A stretch of DNA of 64,000 nucleotides, taken from Drosophila miranda. Lineage: Eukaryota > Arthropoda > Insecta > Diptera > Drosophilidae. This document shows, piece by piece, positions 9,988-20,447 of the stretch (position 1 is its first letter; each line of letters starts with the position of its first letter). The stretch spans positions 20,646,001 through 20,710,000 of the forward strand of contig NC_046675.1 of NCBI RefSeq assembly GCF_003369915.1. The letters are read 5' to 3'. A model generated the notes under the pieces. That model was given only the letters and a program-made list of their open reading frames with translations, had not been told where the DNA came from and did not search any database. Position numbers and translations under genes: made by a program.

Positions 9988-10659
9988 ATGACCACAAAGT
10001 ATTGTATGCTATGCCGTTCGAGAACTACGGAAAAGAATGTTTCAGTACCAAGAGATGAAAGCAGAAGGGAGCTGTGGTCAAGGAGCTGTGGCGTTCAATT
10101 TACGAGTTCGAGTAAAATTTGTAGCAAACATTTCAAGGACTCGGACTTTTTTTACTATCCGTCCGAAAGCGCAACAAAGCGGAGACGACTGATGCCAACT
10201 GCTGTACCGCAGAATCAACGTGAGCAAGTTCTCACAGAGCACTTAAAATCAGCTTGTGGGGACAATGTTTGTGACTTCAACTCCCAAACTGAGTATTTTT
10301 ACCATTCGGTTACTATTTTATGGCTATTAATATGATTAATTTTCAGCGAAGAAGTTGTGGATTCTGGGCTTGCCATAGACAATTTATGTTTGCAAAAGAA
10401 AGTTGCTGACTTGCAAAGGGAAAAAGCTAAGCTCCTTGAGCAAATTGGGAAAACGCAGACGCTTATTGATTCCCTTAATACCATTTTCACCAAATCGCAG
10501 ATCAGGAAACTTGAGAACGGCGGGAAAAGAGTTCAATGGAATCACGATGACATTTCAAATGCGATTTGTCTCCATGCTGCTGGCCCCCGGGCGTATCGCC
10601 ACTTGATCGAAAAGGGGTTTCCATTTCCATCCTTATCCACTTTGGACAAATGGTTATGA
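9988..10659 (+). CDS. P-element-derived THAP/coiled-coil protein, unit 1
   Basis: Exons 9988-10292 and 10347-10659 flank a 54-bp intron (GTATTT..TTTCAG) and give 205 aa. The THAP zinc finger has C6-x2-C9, W30, C45-x2-H48 and the AVP box near residue 74. A Leu-rich coiled coil covers about residues 110-150. The end matches the P-transposase N-terminal region (GGKRVQWNHDDISNAICLHA, then GPRAY). It stops at LDKWL, before the catalytic part, so it can bind DNA and dimerise but not transpose, as in P repressors. A 5' UTR intron is likely: CAG/GTAGGA at 9823/9824 and AACAG ending at 9979, nine bases before the ATG. This resembles the domesticated P genes of the obscura group. The ORF is intact, so function is plausible. 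Confidence 0.88.
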
Positions 10660-10689
10660 ATCAAAATATTCTAATTTCCTTAAAAGTAT

Positions 10690-12660
10690 TTATTTCGTTC
10701 TATTTTTCGGGCTCCACGTTGGCCTTAGCTCTATACTCCTCCGCTCGCTCTCTGTTCCTTGCCGTCAATAGTCAGTGTTATAATCATTACTTTTCACAAT
10801 GTAGTAGTAACTTTCGTAGTGATCCTAAAAAATTCTATTCGTTCGTTAACTCTAAGCGCAAGTCAAACGTTTTTCCTCCTTCCCTTCATTACCAGAACAT
10901 AACAGAAGCTTCTGCTGTTGGTATTGCAAATTTATTCGCTAACTTTTTCCAAACAACGTACTCGTCTCATATTTACAATGCATCCACTCCGTATCCGTAC
11001 CAGCTACCTCAAGCTAACAGCATTTTTCTGCCCTTTTTCGAGGAAAGCGTTGTTCTGGAAGGTTTGTCATCTATGGACATATCGTTTTCTGCGGGTCCAG
11101 ATAAGGTACCAAGTTGCATCTTAAAACACTGTGCCCAGTCCCTTTGCAAACCCTTGACCTTTCTCTTCAACCTCTCCTTGGAACAGTCTTGTCTCCCAGT
11201 AATTTGGAATGAGTCCTACATCATTCCGCTTCATAAAAAAGGTTCAAGATCAAACATTGAAAATTATCGTGGTATCGCAAAGCTTTCCGCCATCCCGAAG
11301 CTTCTTGAGTTCCTGGTCACCCGGCAACTGCAACATCTTTGTTGCAGCTTGATATCTCCGTCGCAACACGGTTTTTTCAGACATCGTTCAACATCGACTA
11401 ACCTTCTTGAGTTTTCTAACCTAATCCACCGTGGTTTTCAAATTGGTTTGCAGACGGATGTAGTTTTTACGGACTTCAGCAAGGCATTCGATTCTGTGAA
11501 CCATGCTCTGCTTATTCACAAGCTCTCTTTATTAGGGTTCCCAACGAATCTTCTAGATTGGATTTTGTCCTATCTCTCTAACCGTACTCAACGTGTTTTG
11601 TTTTCTAACGTGTTGTCAAATACTGTTAATGTTACTTCAGGTGTGCCACAGGGAAGTCATCTGGGCCCGCTTCTGTTTATTTTATTTGTGAATGACCTTC
11701 CTCAAGTTATAACATACTCTACTACACTAATGTATGCTGATGATGTTAAAATCTGTCTTTCTTACTCTGATTGGTATTTGCACACACGCCTTCAACTTGA
11801 TCTAAGTGAACTACTATTGTGGTGTTCAACTAATCTTCTTTTTCTGAACCTTTCCAAATGCAAACTTATGACATTTAACCGTCGCGCTCCTCATTTTGTC
11901 CCATATGTTCTAGGAAATCATGTCCTTGAGCGAATTTCGAGTTCAAATGACCTCGGAGTCCTTTTTGATCATAAGATGTGTTTTAACACCCATATAGCTG
12001 CAACTGTAAATAAAGCTAAGGGTGTTTTAGCGTTCATCAAGCGTTGGTCCAAGGAGTTTGACGACCCGTACGTTACGAAACAACTGTACATCTCGTTAGT
12101 ACGTCCTATATTGGAGTATTGTTCTTGTGTGTGGAGCCCGCAGTATAAAGAGCAGCAGGCTGTTATTGAATCCGTGCAAAAGCAATTTTTAATTTTTGCC
12201 CTTCGGAACTTTAACTGGGACTCGGGTAGAATCTTGCCACCCTACCGGTCTAGGCTAAATCTTATTGACCTGCCGTCGTTGCACCATCGCAGAATATGCA
12301 ATGGCGTAATGTTCGTGCACAAGCTCCTTCTTGGGACTGTTGACTCCCAAACTCTCTTGGGTCAGATTGACTTGGCCGTTCCATCTAGACCTACCCGTAC
12401 TTTTAGGCCTATCCGTCTACCCATATGTAGGTCTAATTATGCTGATCATGAACCTTTTAGGGTTTTATGCCATAATTATAACTCCCTCTGTCAAACCCTA
12501 TCCCCTGAACTGTCTCTTAAACTAATTGCATGCAATATTTATAATCATTTAAATTTAGCTAACTTTTAACTTATCTTTTTCCGCCTTTAGTAACTAAGTA
12601 CCATTATTAACAGATAATTTGTTAATTTAATAAATAAATAAATAAAAAAAAATAAATATA
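10690..12660 (+). mobile_element. 5'-truncated non-LTR retrotransposon (jockey/CR1-like RT), unit 1
   Basis: An ORF open to 12569 encodes the reverse transcriptase: motif A FTDFSKAFDSVNH, motif B GVPQGSHLGPLLF, motif C YADDV. A C-terminal region typical of ORF2 proteins follows. No endonuclease domain or ORF1 precedes it. Upstream of about 10690 the frame belongs to the P-derived gene read out of phase, so the Met at 10566 is not a true start. The 3' end is an A-rich TAAA-repeat tail (12630-12660). The copy cannot be autonomous, but the RT frame has no stop. Confidence 0.88.
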
Positions 12661-12699
12661 TATTATCGAACAAATTTTCTTTCCTGTCAGAAGACTGCA

Positions 12700-12848
12700 G
12701 CGTTTCTCTCTGAGAACCGAGAGAGCGAGTTTAGAAAGTGGACGGACCCTCACTACATCGGTCAACACTAGTGTTAGGCAAACAACAAGCTTGTTAGAAA
12801 ATAAAAACAATAAGATCTATTTTTAATGGTTTTTTGCTTAAAATTTTC
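12700..12848 (+). promoter_or_regulatory. Candidate promoter/leader of the Ago2 hairpin cassette
   Basis: Just 3' of the RT tail, this unique-looking stretch contains CGGTCAACACTAG at about 12760. That is close to the fly core-promoter motif 1 (YGGTCACACTR) but has one extra base. It precedes the small ORF at 12849. It recurs in units 2, 3, 4 and 6. The promoter role is inferred. Confidence 0.35.
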
Positions 12849-12992
12849 ATGGATACACATACACCATTGGATACCAAGGACGAGAAACAGAATTACAAAG
12901 ATGAACGTGAACTGGATGCTCATTTTTTCGAAATCAATTTGATTTGGTGTTCGTTATTATACCAAATTTCGGGCGCTTTTTTGATGTCGTGA
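12849..12992 (+). CDS. Small ORF (47 codons) leading into Ago2 sequence, unit 1
   Basis: The ATG (TTTTC-ATG) opens MDTHTPLDTKDEKQNYKDER, an acidic, hydrophilic start that looks like the N-terminus of a real protein. At about 12924 the sequence changes to Ago2, read out of frame to a TGA. I do not recognise the N-terminus. Copies sit at 18179, 24193, 29009 and 43632; unit 5 lost it. It is probably a fragment of the first exon of some host gene, kept as the 5' end of the hairpin transcript. Confidence 0.4.
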   Translation: MDTHTPLDTKDEKQNYKDERELDAHFFEINLIWCSLLYQISGAFLMS

Positions 12993-13133
12993 AGTAAAAG
13001 GCTGAGCTGCAGGATGGCATTCTCACACAATGCATCAAGCAGATCACAGTCGAGCGTAAATGTAACGCGCAGGTTATTGGTAACGTTCTACTTAAGGTCA
13101 ATTCCAAACGGAACGGCACCAATCACAAGCTAT
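12924..13133 (+). pseudogene. Ago2: Ago2 fragment S1 (start of PIWI domain), unit 1
   Basis: In the Ago2 frame it reads FDLVFVIIPNFGRFFDVVK, then a TAA stop, then KAELQ..ILTQCIKQITVERK and on to NGTNHK, where the inverted segment begins. The stop replaces a Gln expected from fly Ago2. It is a direct repeat of the start of S3 (14394 onward). Confidence 0.8.
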
Positions 13134-13533
13134 ATGAAGCCCCGAATGGATCATGGGTGGCGGCAACACCCACCACTCTGGGATCTCTCGCTGATCGGGC
13201 GACGGATGAGTCACACCATCACCCACAAACATGGTGTTCTTTAGCAGACAGTGCAGGTCATCCCTTAGCTTGTGATTGGTGCCGTTCAGTTTGGAATTAA
13301 CTTTAATTAGAACGTTACGTTAACGTTCTACTTAGAACGTTACGTTAACGTTCTACTTAAGGTCAATTCCAAGCTAAACGGCATCAATCATAAGCTAAAG
13401 GATGACCCCCGCTGTCTGCTAAAGAATGCGATGTTCTTGGGTGCTGATGTAACTCATCCGTCGCCCGATCAGCGAGAGATCCCCAGAGTGGTGGGTGTTG
13501 CCGCCACCCATGATCCATTCGGGGCTTCATATA
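13131..13533. repeat. Ago2 inverted repeat, hpRNA candidate, unit 1
   Basis: The left arm 13131-13298 is the reverse complement of the right arm 13365-13533; the loop is 66 nt (13299-13364). The outer 80 nt pair perfectly except for one missing G. The inner half has about 16 mismatches. Both arms are Ago2 PIWI coding sequence around [15 protein letters not shown], which contains the first catalytic Asp. The loop holds two 24-bp copies built on the palindrome AACGTT..GTTAAC. The left arm also pairs about 95% with 14551-14719 across a 1.25-kb loop, and 32 nt with 13099-13130. Confidence 0.92.
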
Positions 13534-14126
13534 ACATGCAATATCGCTTGCAACGCTCTGCCTTGGAGGAGATTGAGGACATGGAGTCGGTAGCTCTTGA
13601 GCACTTGCGTGTCTATCATCAGCTCCGCATATCCCATCCCGAGCACATTATCTATTATCGTGATGGTGGCAGCGATGGAGTTTCCCAAGATTAAGAATGA
13701 AGAGTTGAGGGGGATTTCTGCGGCCTGCTTCAAGAAAATTTTAACTGCTACATCCAGAAACCTCCTTAATTTCTTTCGCTTATTTACCTTCGCTTCCTTT
13801 CAGATGCATATCAAACCCAAGATTTTCTGCGTCATTGTAGTTCCCGGCATCATACGCACTTCTTTCCGAACGGAGCTCCATCGCAATACAATAAGTTCAA
13901 CAATGTTGTTCCGGGAACCGTCGTCGATCGCACCATTGTCCATTCCAATGAGATCCAGTTCTTCATGGTCAGCCATCAGTCGATTCAGGCGACGGCAAAG
14001 CAGACGCGTTACAACCTATTTGAGAATACGGGCAACTTGGATATTGATGTACTGCAGCAATTGACATACAATCTTTGTCACATGTTTCCTCCTTGCGACC
14101 GCGCAGTGTCTTATCCGGCTCCGGCA
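13365..14126 (+). pseudogene. Ago2: Ago2 PIWI-domain pseudogene S2, unit 1
   Basis: It encodes [35 protein letters not shown] (second catalytic Asp), then after an old intron FMVSHQSIQATAK, NLFENTGNLDID and QLTYNLCHMFP, ending at SYPAPA. That covers most of the PIWI domain but lacks the last catalytic His region. Defects: a 2-base deletion after the second Asp (13679); an intron whose donor has lost GT while the TTTCAG acceptor at about 13802 remains; and a frame change near 13838. It cannot make a working Argonaute. Confidence 0.88.
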
Positions 14127-14140
14127 CTTATCCACCCATC

Positions 14141-14304
14141 ACTGGGTGCGAAATTAATTTTAATATTGTTATAGTTACATATATTCGTTCTGACGTTATA
14201 TATACCTTGACTGCTTTCCTTACACTGGGTGCGACATTAATTTTAATACTGTTATAGTTACATATATTCGTTCTGACGTTATATACCTTGACTGCTTTTC
14301 TTAC
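14141..14304. repeat. 83-bp tandem duplication following the Ago2 fragment
   Basis: ACTGGGTGCGA.. to ..GACTGCTTT.CTTAC occurs twice in a row (14141 and 14224) with a few changes. The same pair is present in all six units, at about 19475, 25490, 30302, 39413 and 44900. Confidence 0.9.
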
Positions 14305-14393
14305 AATATGGCATACAATATATGAAATGGTTAAATTTTCATTATTTTCGGTGGAAAATTGAAAAACCTAGTTGGCTTATAATAGGTTAATCG

Positions 14394-14750
14394 TTTGGTG
14401 TTCGTTGTTATACCAAATTTCGGTCGCTTTTTTGATGTCGTGAAGTAAAAGGCGGAGCTGCAGGATGGCATTCTCACACAATGCATCAAGCAGATCACAG
14501 TCGAGCGTAAATGTAACGCGCAGGTTATTGGTAACGTTCTACTTAAGGTCAATTCCAAACTGAACGGCACTAATCACAAGCTAAGGGATGACCTGCACTG
14601 TCTGTTAAAGAACACCATGTTTTTGGGTGCCGATGTGACTAATCCGTCGCCCGATCAGCGAGAGATCCCCAGAGTGGTGGGTGTTGCCGCCACCCATGAT
14701 CCATTCGGGGCTTCGTATAACATGCAATATCGCTTGCAACGCTCTGCCTT
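14394..14750 (+). pseudogene. Ago2: Ago2 fragment S3, fused to antisense Uck, unit 1/2 border
   Basis: A second copy of the PIWI start, FDLVFVIIPNFG onward, with the same TAA. It continues uninterrupted through [21 protein letters not shown] to MQYRLQRSA. At 14751 it switches to Uck exon 1 in reverse, with TTGG microhomology at the join. Confidence 0.85.
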
Positions 14751-14955
14751 TGGTGCGGTAGTCATAGCCGGGTATCTTCACCTTGTGACCCTTGAGGATG
14801 CCCTGAAGTGTATCGAACATCAGCTCTTCGTTGAAGGCGTCCGGATGGTCAAAGTTGAACAGGCCCTTCTGTGCCTTGGCCTTCTCGGCGGCTGTCAGCT
14901 CGCGATAGAAGCTGTCCTGGCTGATAGCCACCACCTGGCGCTGTGTATGGTCCAT
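14605..14955 (-). pseudogene. Truncated Uck exon 1 / antisense-Ago2 fusion, unit 2
   Basis: Read on the minus strand, Uck residues from the internal Met ([16 protein letters not shown]) to PGYDYRT run into about 48 codons of antisense Ago2 before a stop. The P-loop and promoter are deleted in this short unit, so no kinase and probably no Uck-type transcription is expected. Confidence 0.8.
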
Positions 14956-15314
14956 TTCGGCCTGCCCAAGTTATTTTATCTTGTCCATGTTTAATTCGTG
15001 CGGGAATAAACGATACATGGTGGTCGATGTTTTCTAAAAATATCGATTTGTGATATAGTCGTCGAGAAAATATCGCAGAAAAAATATCGTATCATATATC
15101 ATATCGAATATAAACAATCGTACTTCGTTTGTTATTGTCACAGCTGACAGGTAGGAAATATAAACAAATTTTTTCTAATAAACAAAGGGAAGTAATTAAA
15201 AACAAATCATAAACGTATGGTATAGACGACAGAGACTGTGTAGCTAAATGTGTGTGTAATTGTGTCATATGTGTGTGTTAATATATTATCTTTGATTCCT
15301 TAACAGGTCTAAAC

Positions 15315-15986
15315 ATGACCACAAAGTATTGTATGCTATGCCGTTCGAGAACTACGGAAAAGAATGTTTCAGTACCAAGAGATGAAAGCAGAAGGGAGCT
15401 GTGGTCAAGGAGCTGTGGCGTTCAATTTACGAGTTCGAGTAAAATTTGTAGCAAACATTTCAAGGACTCGGACTTTTTTTACTATCCGTCCGAAAGCGCA
15501 ACAAAGCGGAGACGACTGATGCCAACTGCTGTACCGCAGAATCAACGTGAGCAAGTTCTCACAGAGCACTTAAAATCAGCTTGTGGGGACAATGTTTGTG
15601 ACTTCAACTCCCAAACTGAGTATTTTTACATTTCGGTTACTATTTTATGGCTATTAATATGATTAATTTTCAGCGAAGAAGTTGTGGATTCTGGGCTTGC
15701 CATAGACAATTTATGTTTGCAAAAGAAAGTTGCTGACTTGCAAAGGGAAAAAGCTAAGCTCCTTGAGCAAATTGGGAAAACGCAGACGCTTATTGATTCC
15801 CTTAATACCATTTTCACCAAATCGCAGATCAGGAAACTTGAGAACGGCGGGAAAAGAGTTCAATGGAATCACGATGACATTTCGAATGCGATTTGTCTCC
15901 ATGCTGCTGGCCCCCGGGCGTATCGCCACTTGATCGAAAAGGGGTTTCCATTTCCATCCTTATCCACTTTGGACAAATGGTTATGA
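15315..15986 (+). CDS. P-derived THAP/coiled-coil protein, unit 2
   Basis: Exons 15315-15619 and 15674-15986 give an intact 205-aa product that I read as identical to unit 1. The 5' UTR intron borders are present (CAG/GTAGGA near 15151, AACAG just before the ATG). Confidence 0.87.
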
Positions 15987-16016
15987 ATCAAAATATTCTA
16001 ATTTCCTTAAAAGTAT

Positions 16017-17990
16017 TTATTTCGTTCTATTTTTCGGGCTCCACGTTGGCCTTAGCTCTATACTCCTCCGCTCGCTCTCTGTTCCTTGCCGTTAATAGTC
16101 AGTGTTATAATCATTACTTTTCACAATGTAGTAGTAACTTTCGTAGTGATCCTAAAAAATTCTATTCGTTCGTTAACTCTAAGCGCAAGTCAAACGTTTT
16201 TCCTCCTTCCCTTCATTACCAGAACATAACAGAAGCTTCTGCTGTTGGTATTGCAAATTTATTCGCTAACTTTTTCCAAACAACGTACTCGTCTCATATT
16301 TACAATGCATCCACTCCGTATCCGTACCAGCTACCTCAAGCTAACAGCATTTTTCTGCCCTTTTTCGAGGAAAGCGTTGTTCTGGAAGGTTTGTCATCTA
16401 TGGACATATCGTTTTCTGCGGGTCCAGATAAGGTACCAAGTTGCATCTTAAAACACTGTGCCCAGTCCCTTTGCAAACCCTTGACCTTTCTCTTCAACCT
16501 CTCCTTGGAACAGTCTTGTCTCCCAGTAATTTGGAATGAGTCCTACATCATTCCGCTTCATAAAAAAGGTTCAAGATCAAACATTGAAAATTATCGTGGT
16601 ATCGCAAAGCTTTCCGCCATCCCGAAGCTTCTTGAGTTCCTGGTCACCCGGCAACTGCAACATCTTTGTTGCAGCTTGATATCTCCGTCGCAACACGGTT
16701 TTTTCAGACATCGTTCAACATCGACTAACCTTCTTGAGTTTTCTAACCTAATCCACCGTGGTTTTCAAATTGGTTTGCAGACGGATGTAGTTTTTACGGA
16801 CTTCAGCAAGGCATTCGATTCTGTGAACCATGCTCTGCTTATTCACAAGCTCTCTTTATTAGGGTTCCCAACGAATCTTCTAGATTGGATTTTGTCCTAT
16901 CTCTCTAACCGTACTCAACGTGTTTTGTTTTCTAACGTGTTGTCAAATACTGTTAATGTTACTTCAGGTGTGCCACAGGGAAGTCATCTGGGCCCGCTTC
17001 TGTTTATTTTATTTGTGAATGACCTTCCTCAAGTTATAACATACTCTACTACACTAATGTATGCTGATGATGTTAAAATCTGTCTTTCTTACTCTGATTG
17101 GTATTTGCACACACGCCTTCAACTTGATCTAAGTGAACTACTATTGTGGTGTTCAACTAATCTTCTTTTTCTGAACCTTTCCAAATGCAAACTTATGACA
17201 TTTAACCGTCGCGCTCCTCATTTTGTCCCATATGTTCTAGGAAATCATGTCCTTGAGCGAATTTCGAGTTCAAATGACCTCGGAGTCCTTTTTGATCATA
17301 AGATGTGTTTTAACACCCATATAGCTGCAACTGTAAATAAAGCTAAGGGTGTTTTAGCGTTCATCAAGCGTTGGTCCAAGGAGTTTGACGACCCGTACGT
17401 TACGAAACAACTGTACATCTCGTTAGTACGTCCTATATTGGAGTATTGTTCTTGTGTGTGGAGCCCGCAGTATAAAGAGCAGCAGGCTGTTATTGAATCC
17501 GTGCAAAAGCAATTTTTAATTTTTGCCCTTCGGAACTTTAACTGGGACTCGGGTAGAATCTTGCCACCCTACCGGTCTAGGCTAAATCTTATTGACCTGC
17601 CGTCGTTGCACCATCGCAGAATATGCAATGGCGTAATGTTCGTGCACAAGCTCCTTCTTGGGACTGTTGACTCCCAAACTCTCTTGGGTCAGATTGACTT
17701 GGCCGTTCCATCTAGACCTACCCGTACTTGTAGGCCTATCCGTCTACCCATATGTAGGTCTAATTATGCTGATCATGAACCTTTTAGGGTTTTATGCCAT
17801 AATTATAACTCCCTCTGTCAAACCCTATCCCCTGAACTGTCTCTTAAACTAATTGCATGCAATATTTATAATCATTTAAATTTAGCTAACTTTTAACTTA
17901 TCTTTTTCCGCCTTTAGTAACTAAGTACCATTATTAACAGATAATTTGTTAATTTAATAAATAAAAAAATAAAAAAAAAATAAATATATA
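16017..17990 (+). mobile_element. Non-LTR RT fragment, unit 2
   Basis: Open to 17896, with motifs A, B and YADDV. I see one amino-acid difference from unit 1 near the end (TRTCRP for TRTFRP). Its tail is longer and more A-rich. Confidence 0.88.
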
Positions 17991-18460
17991 TTATCGAACA
18001 AATTTTCTTTCCTGTCAGAAGACTGCAGCGTTTGTCTCTCTGAGAACCGAGAGAGCGAGTTTAGAAAGTGGACGGACCCTCACTACATCGGTCAACACTA
18101 GTGTTAGGCAAACAACAAGCTTGTTAGAAAATAAAAACAATAAGATCTATTTTTAATGGTTTTTTGCTTAGAATTTTCATGGATACACATACACCATTGG
18201 ATACCAAGGACGAGAAACAGAATTACAAAGATGAACGTGAACTGGATGCTCATTTTTTCGAAATCAATTTGATTTGGTGTTCGTTATTATACCAAATTTC
18301 GGGCGCTTTTTTGATGTCGTGAAGTAAAAGGCTGAGCTGCAGGATGGCATTCTCACACAATGCATCAAGCAGATCACAGTCGAGCGTAAATGTAACGCGC
18401 AGGTTATTGGTAACGTTCTACTTAAGGTCAATTCCAAACGGAACGGCACCAATCACAAGC

Positions 18461-18864
18461 TATATGAAGCCCCGAATGGATCATGGGTGGCGGCAACACC
18501 CACCACTCTGGGGATCTCTCGCTGATCGGGCGACGGATGAGTCACACCATCACCCACAAACATGGTGTTCTTTAGCAGACAGTGCAGGTCATCCCTTAGC
18601 TTGTGATTGGTGCCGTTCAGTTTGGAATTAACTTTAATTAGAACGTTACGTTAACGTTCTACTTAGAACGTTACGTTAACGTTTTACTTAAGGTCAATTC
18701 CAAGCTAAACGGCATCAATCATAAGCTAAAGGATGACCCCCGCTGTCTGCTAAAGAATGCGATGTTCTTGGGTGCTGATGTAACTCATCCATCGCCAGAT
18801 CAGCGTGAGATCCCCAGTGTGGTGGGTGTTGCCGCCTCCCATGATCCATTCGGGGCTTCATATA
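18461..18864. repeat. Ago2 inverted repeat, unit 2
   Basis: Arms 18461-18629 and 18696-18864. The right arm belongs to a second Ago2 subtype with about five extra substitutions in the outer 80 nt (for example AGCGTGAG, CAGTGTGG), so pairing is weaker than in unit 1. Confidence 0.88.
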
Positions 18865-19460
18865 ACATGCAATATCGCTTGCAACGCTCTGCCTTGGAGG
18901 AGATTGAGGACATGGAGTCGGTAGCTCTTGAGCACTTGCGTGTCTATCATCAGTTCCGCATATCCTATCCCGAGCACATTATCTATTATCGTGATGGTGG
19001 CAGCGATGGACAGTTTCCCAAGATTAAGAATGAAGAGTTGAGGGGGATTTCTGCGGCCTGCTTCAAGGAAATTTGAACTGTTACATCCAGAAACCTCCTT
19101 AATTTCTTTCGCTTATTTACCTTCGCTTCCTTTCAGATGCATATCAAACCCAAGATTTGCTGCGTCATTGTAGTTAACCGGCATCATACGCGCTTCTTTC
19201 CGAACGGAGCTCCATCGCAATACAATAAGTTCAACAATGTTGTTCCGGGAACCGTCGTCGATCGCACCATTGTCCATTCCAATGAGATCCAGTTCTTCAT
19301 GGTCAGCCATCAGTCGATTCAGGCGACGGCAAAGCGGACGCGTTACAACCTATTTGAGAATACGGGCAACTTGGATATTGATGTACTGCAGCAATTGACA
19401 TACAATCTTTGTCACATGTTTCCTCGTTGCGACCGCGCAGTGTCTTATCCGGCTCCGGCA
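18696..19460 (+). pseudogene. Ago2: Ago2 PIWI pseudogene S2, unit 2 (less degraded subtype)
   Basis: It keeps REIPSVVGVAASHDPFG, RDGGSDGQFPKIKNEEL and, after the intron, ICCVIVVNRHHTRFFPNG in frame, all close to fly Ago2. The intron donor is still lost: the reading stops at TGA after CFKEI. Confidence 0.88.
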
Positions 19461-19723
19461 CTTATCCACCCATCACTGGGTGCGAAATTAATTTTAATAT
19501 TGTTATAGTTACATATATTCGTTCTGACGTTATATATACCTTGACTGCTTTCCTTACACTGGGTGCGACATTAATTTTAATACTGTTATAGTTACATATA
19601 TTCGTTCTGACGTTATATACCTTGACTGCTTTTCCTACAATATGGATATATATGAAATGGTTAAATTTTCATTATTTTCGGTGGAAAATTGAAAAACCTA
19701 GTTGGCTTATAATAGGTTAATCG

Positions 19724-20080
19724 TTTGGTGTTCGTTGTTATACCAAATTTCGGTCGCTTTTTTGATGTCGTGAAGTAAAAGGCGGAGCTGCAGGATGGCA
19801 TTCTCACACAATGCATCAAGCAGATCACAGTCGAGCGTAAATGTAACGCGCAGGTTATTGGTAACGTTCTACTTAAGGTCAATTCCAAACTGAACGGCAC
19901 CAATCACAAGCTAAGGGATGACCTGCACTGTCTGCTAAAGAACACCATGTTTTTGGGTGCCGATGTGACTAATCCGTCGCCCGATCAGCGAGAGATCCCC
20001 AGAGTGGTGGGTGTTGCCGCCACCCATGATCCATTCGGGGCTTCGTATAACATGCAATATCGCTTGCAACGCTCTGCCTT
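19724..20080 (+). pseudogene. Ago2: Ago2 fragment S3, unit 2/3 border
   Basis: Same structure as at 14394. It joins full-length Uck exon 1 in reverse at 20081. Confidence 0.85.
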
Positions 20081-20447
20081 TGGTGCGGTAGTCATAGCCG
20101 GGTATCTTCACCTTGTGACCCTTGAGGATGCCCTGAAGTGTATCGAACATCAGCTCTTCGTTGAAGGCGTCCGGATGGTCAAAGTTGAACAGGCCCTTCT
20201 GTGCCTTGGCCTTCTCGGCGGCTGTCAGCTCGCGATAGAAGCTGTCCTGGCTGATAGCCACCACCTGGCGCTGTGTATGGTCCATTTCGGCCTGCCCAAG
20301 TTGCTCCATGATCTTCTTGCACACGGTAGACTTGCCGCTGGCCGTGCCTCCTGCCACGCCAATCAAAAACTGCGACTTAACCTCATCTCCGGTCAGAGCA
20401 TCGCCGTTCGGCAGGTGCAGAATGTCTTCTTTGTTGGAGTCGCCCAT
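19935..20447 (-). pseudogene. Uck exon 1 / antisense-Ago2 fusion ORF (170 codons), unit 3
   Basis: The start MGDSNKED, P-loop [12 protein letters not shown] and Uck up to PGYDYRT are intact (one change, P26Q). The frame then runs into antisense Ago2 for 48 codons. The upstream flank with DRE core (20518-20525) and CGATA cluster is copied too, so a transcript from this promoter would carry antisense Ago2. The LID, uridine-binding and C-terminal parts of the kinase are absent. Confidence 0.82.

Noticed and set aside
10566-10690. Start of the 667-codon ORF (MSPCCWPPG) as the RT N-terminus
   Set aside because: This stretch is the P-derived exon read out of frame; RT similarity begins only after about 10690.
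12934-13122. Recurrent minus-strand ORF of about 62 codons (LELTLSRTLPITCALHL) in each unit
   Set aside because: It is the antisense of Ago2 coding sequence; no independent start or domain.
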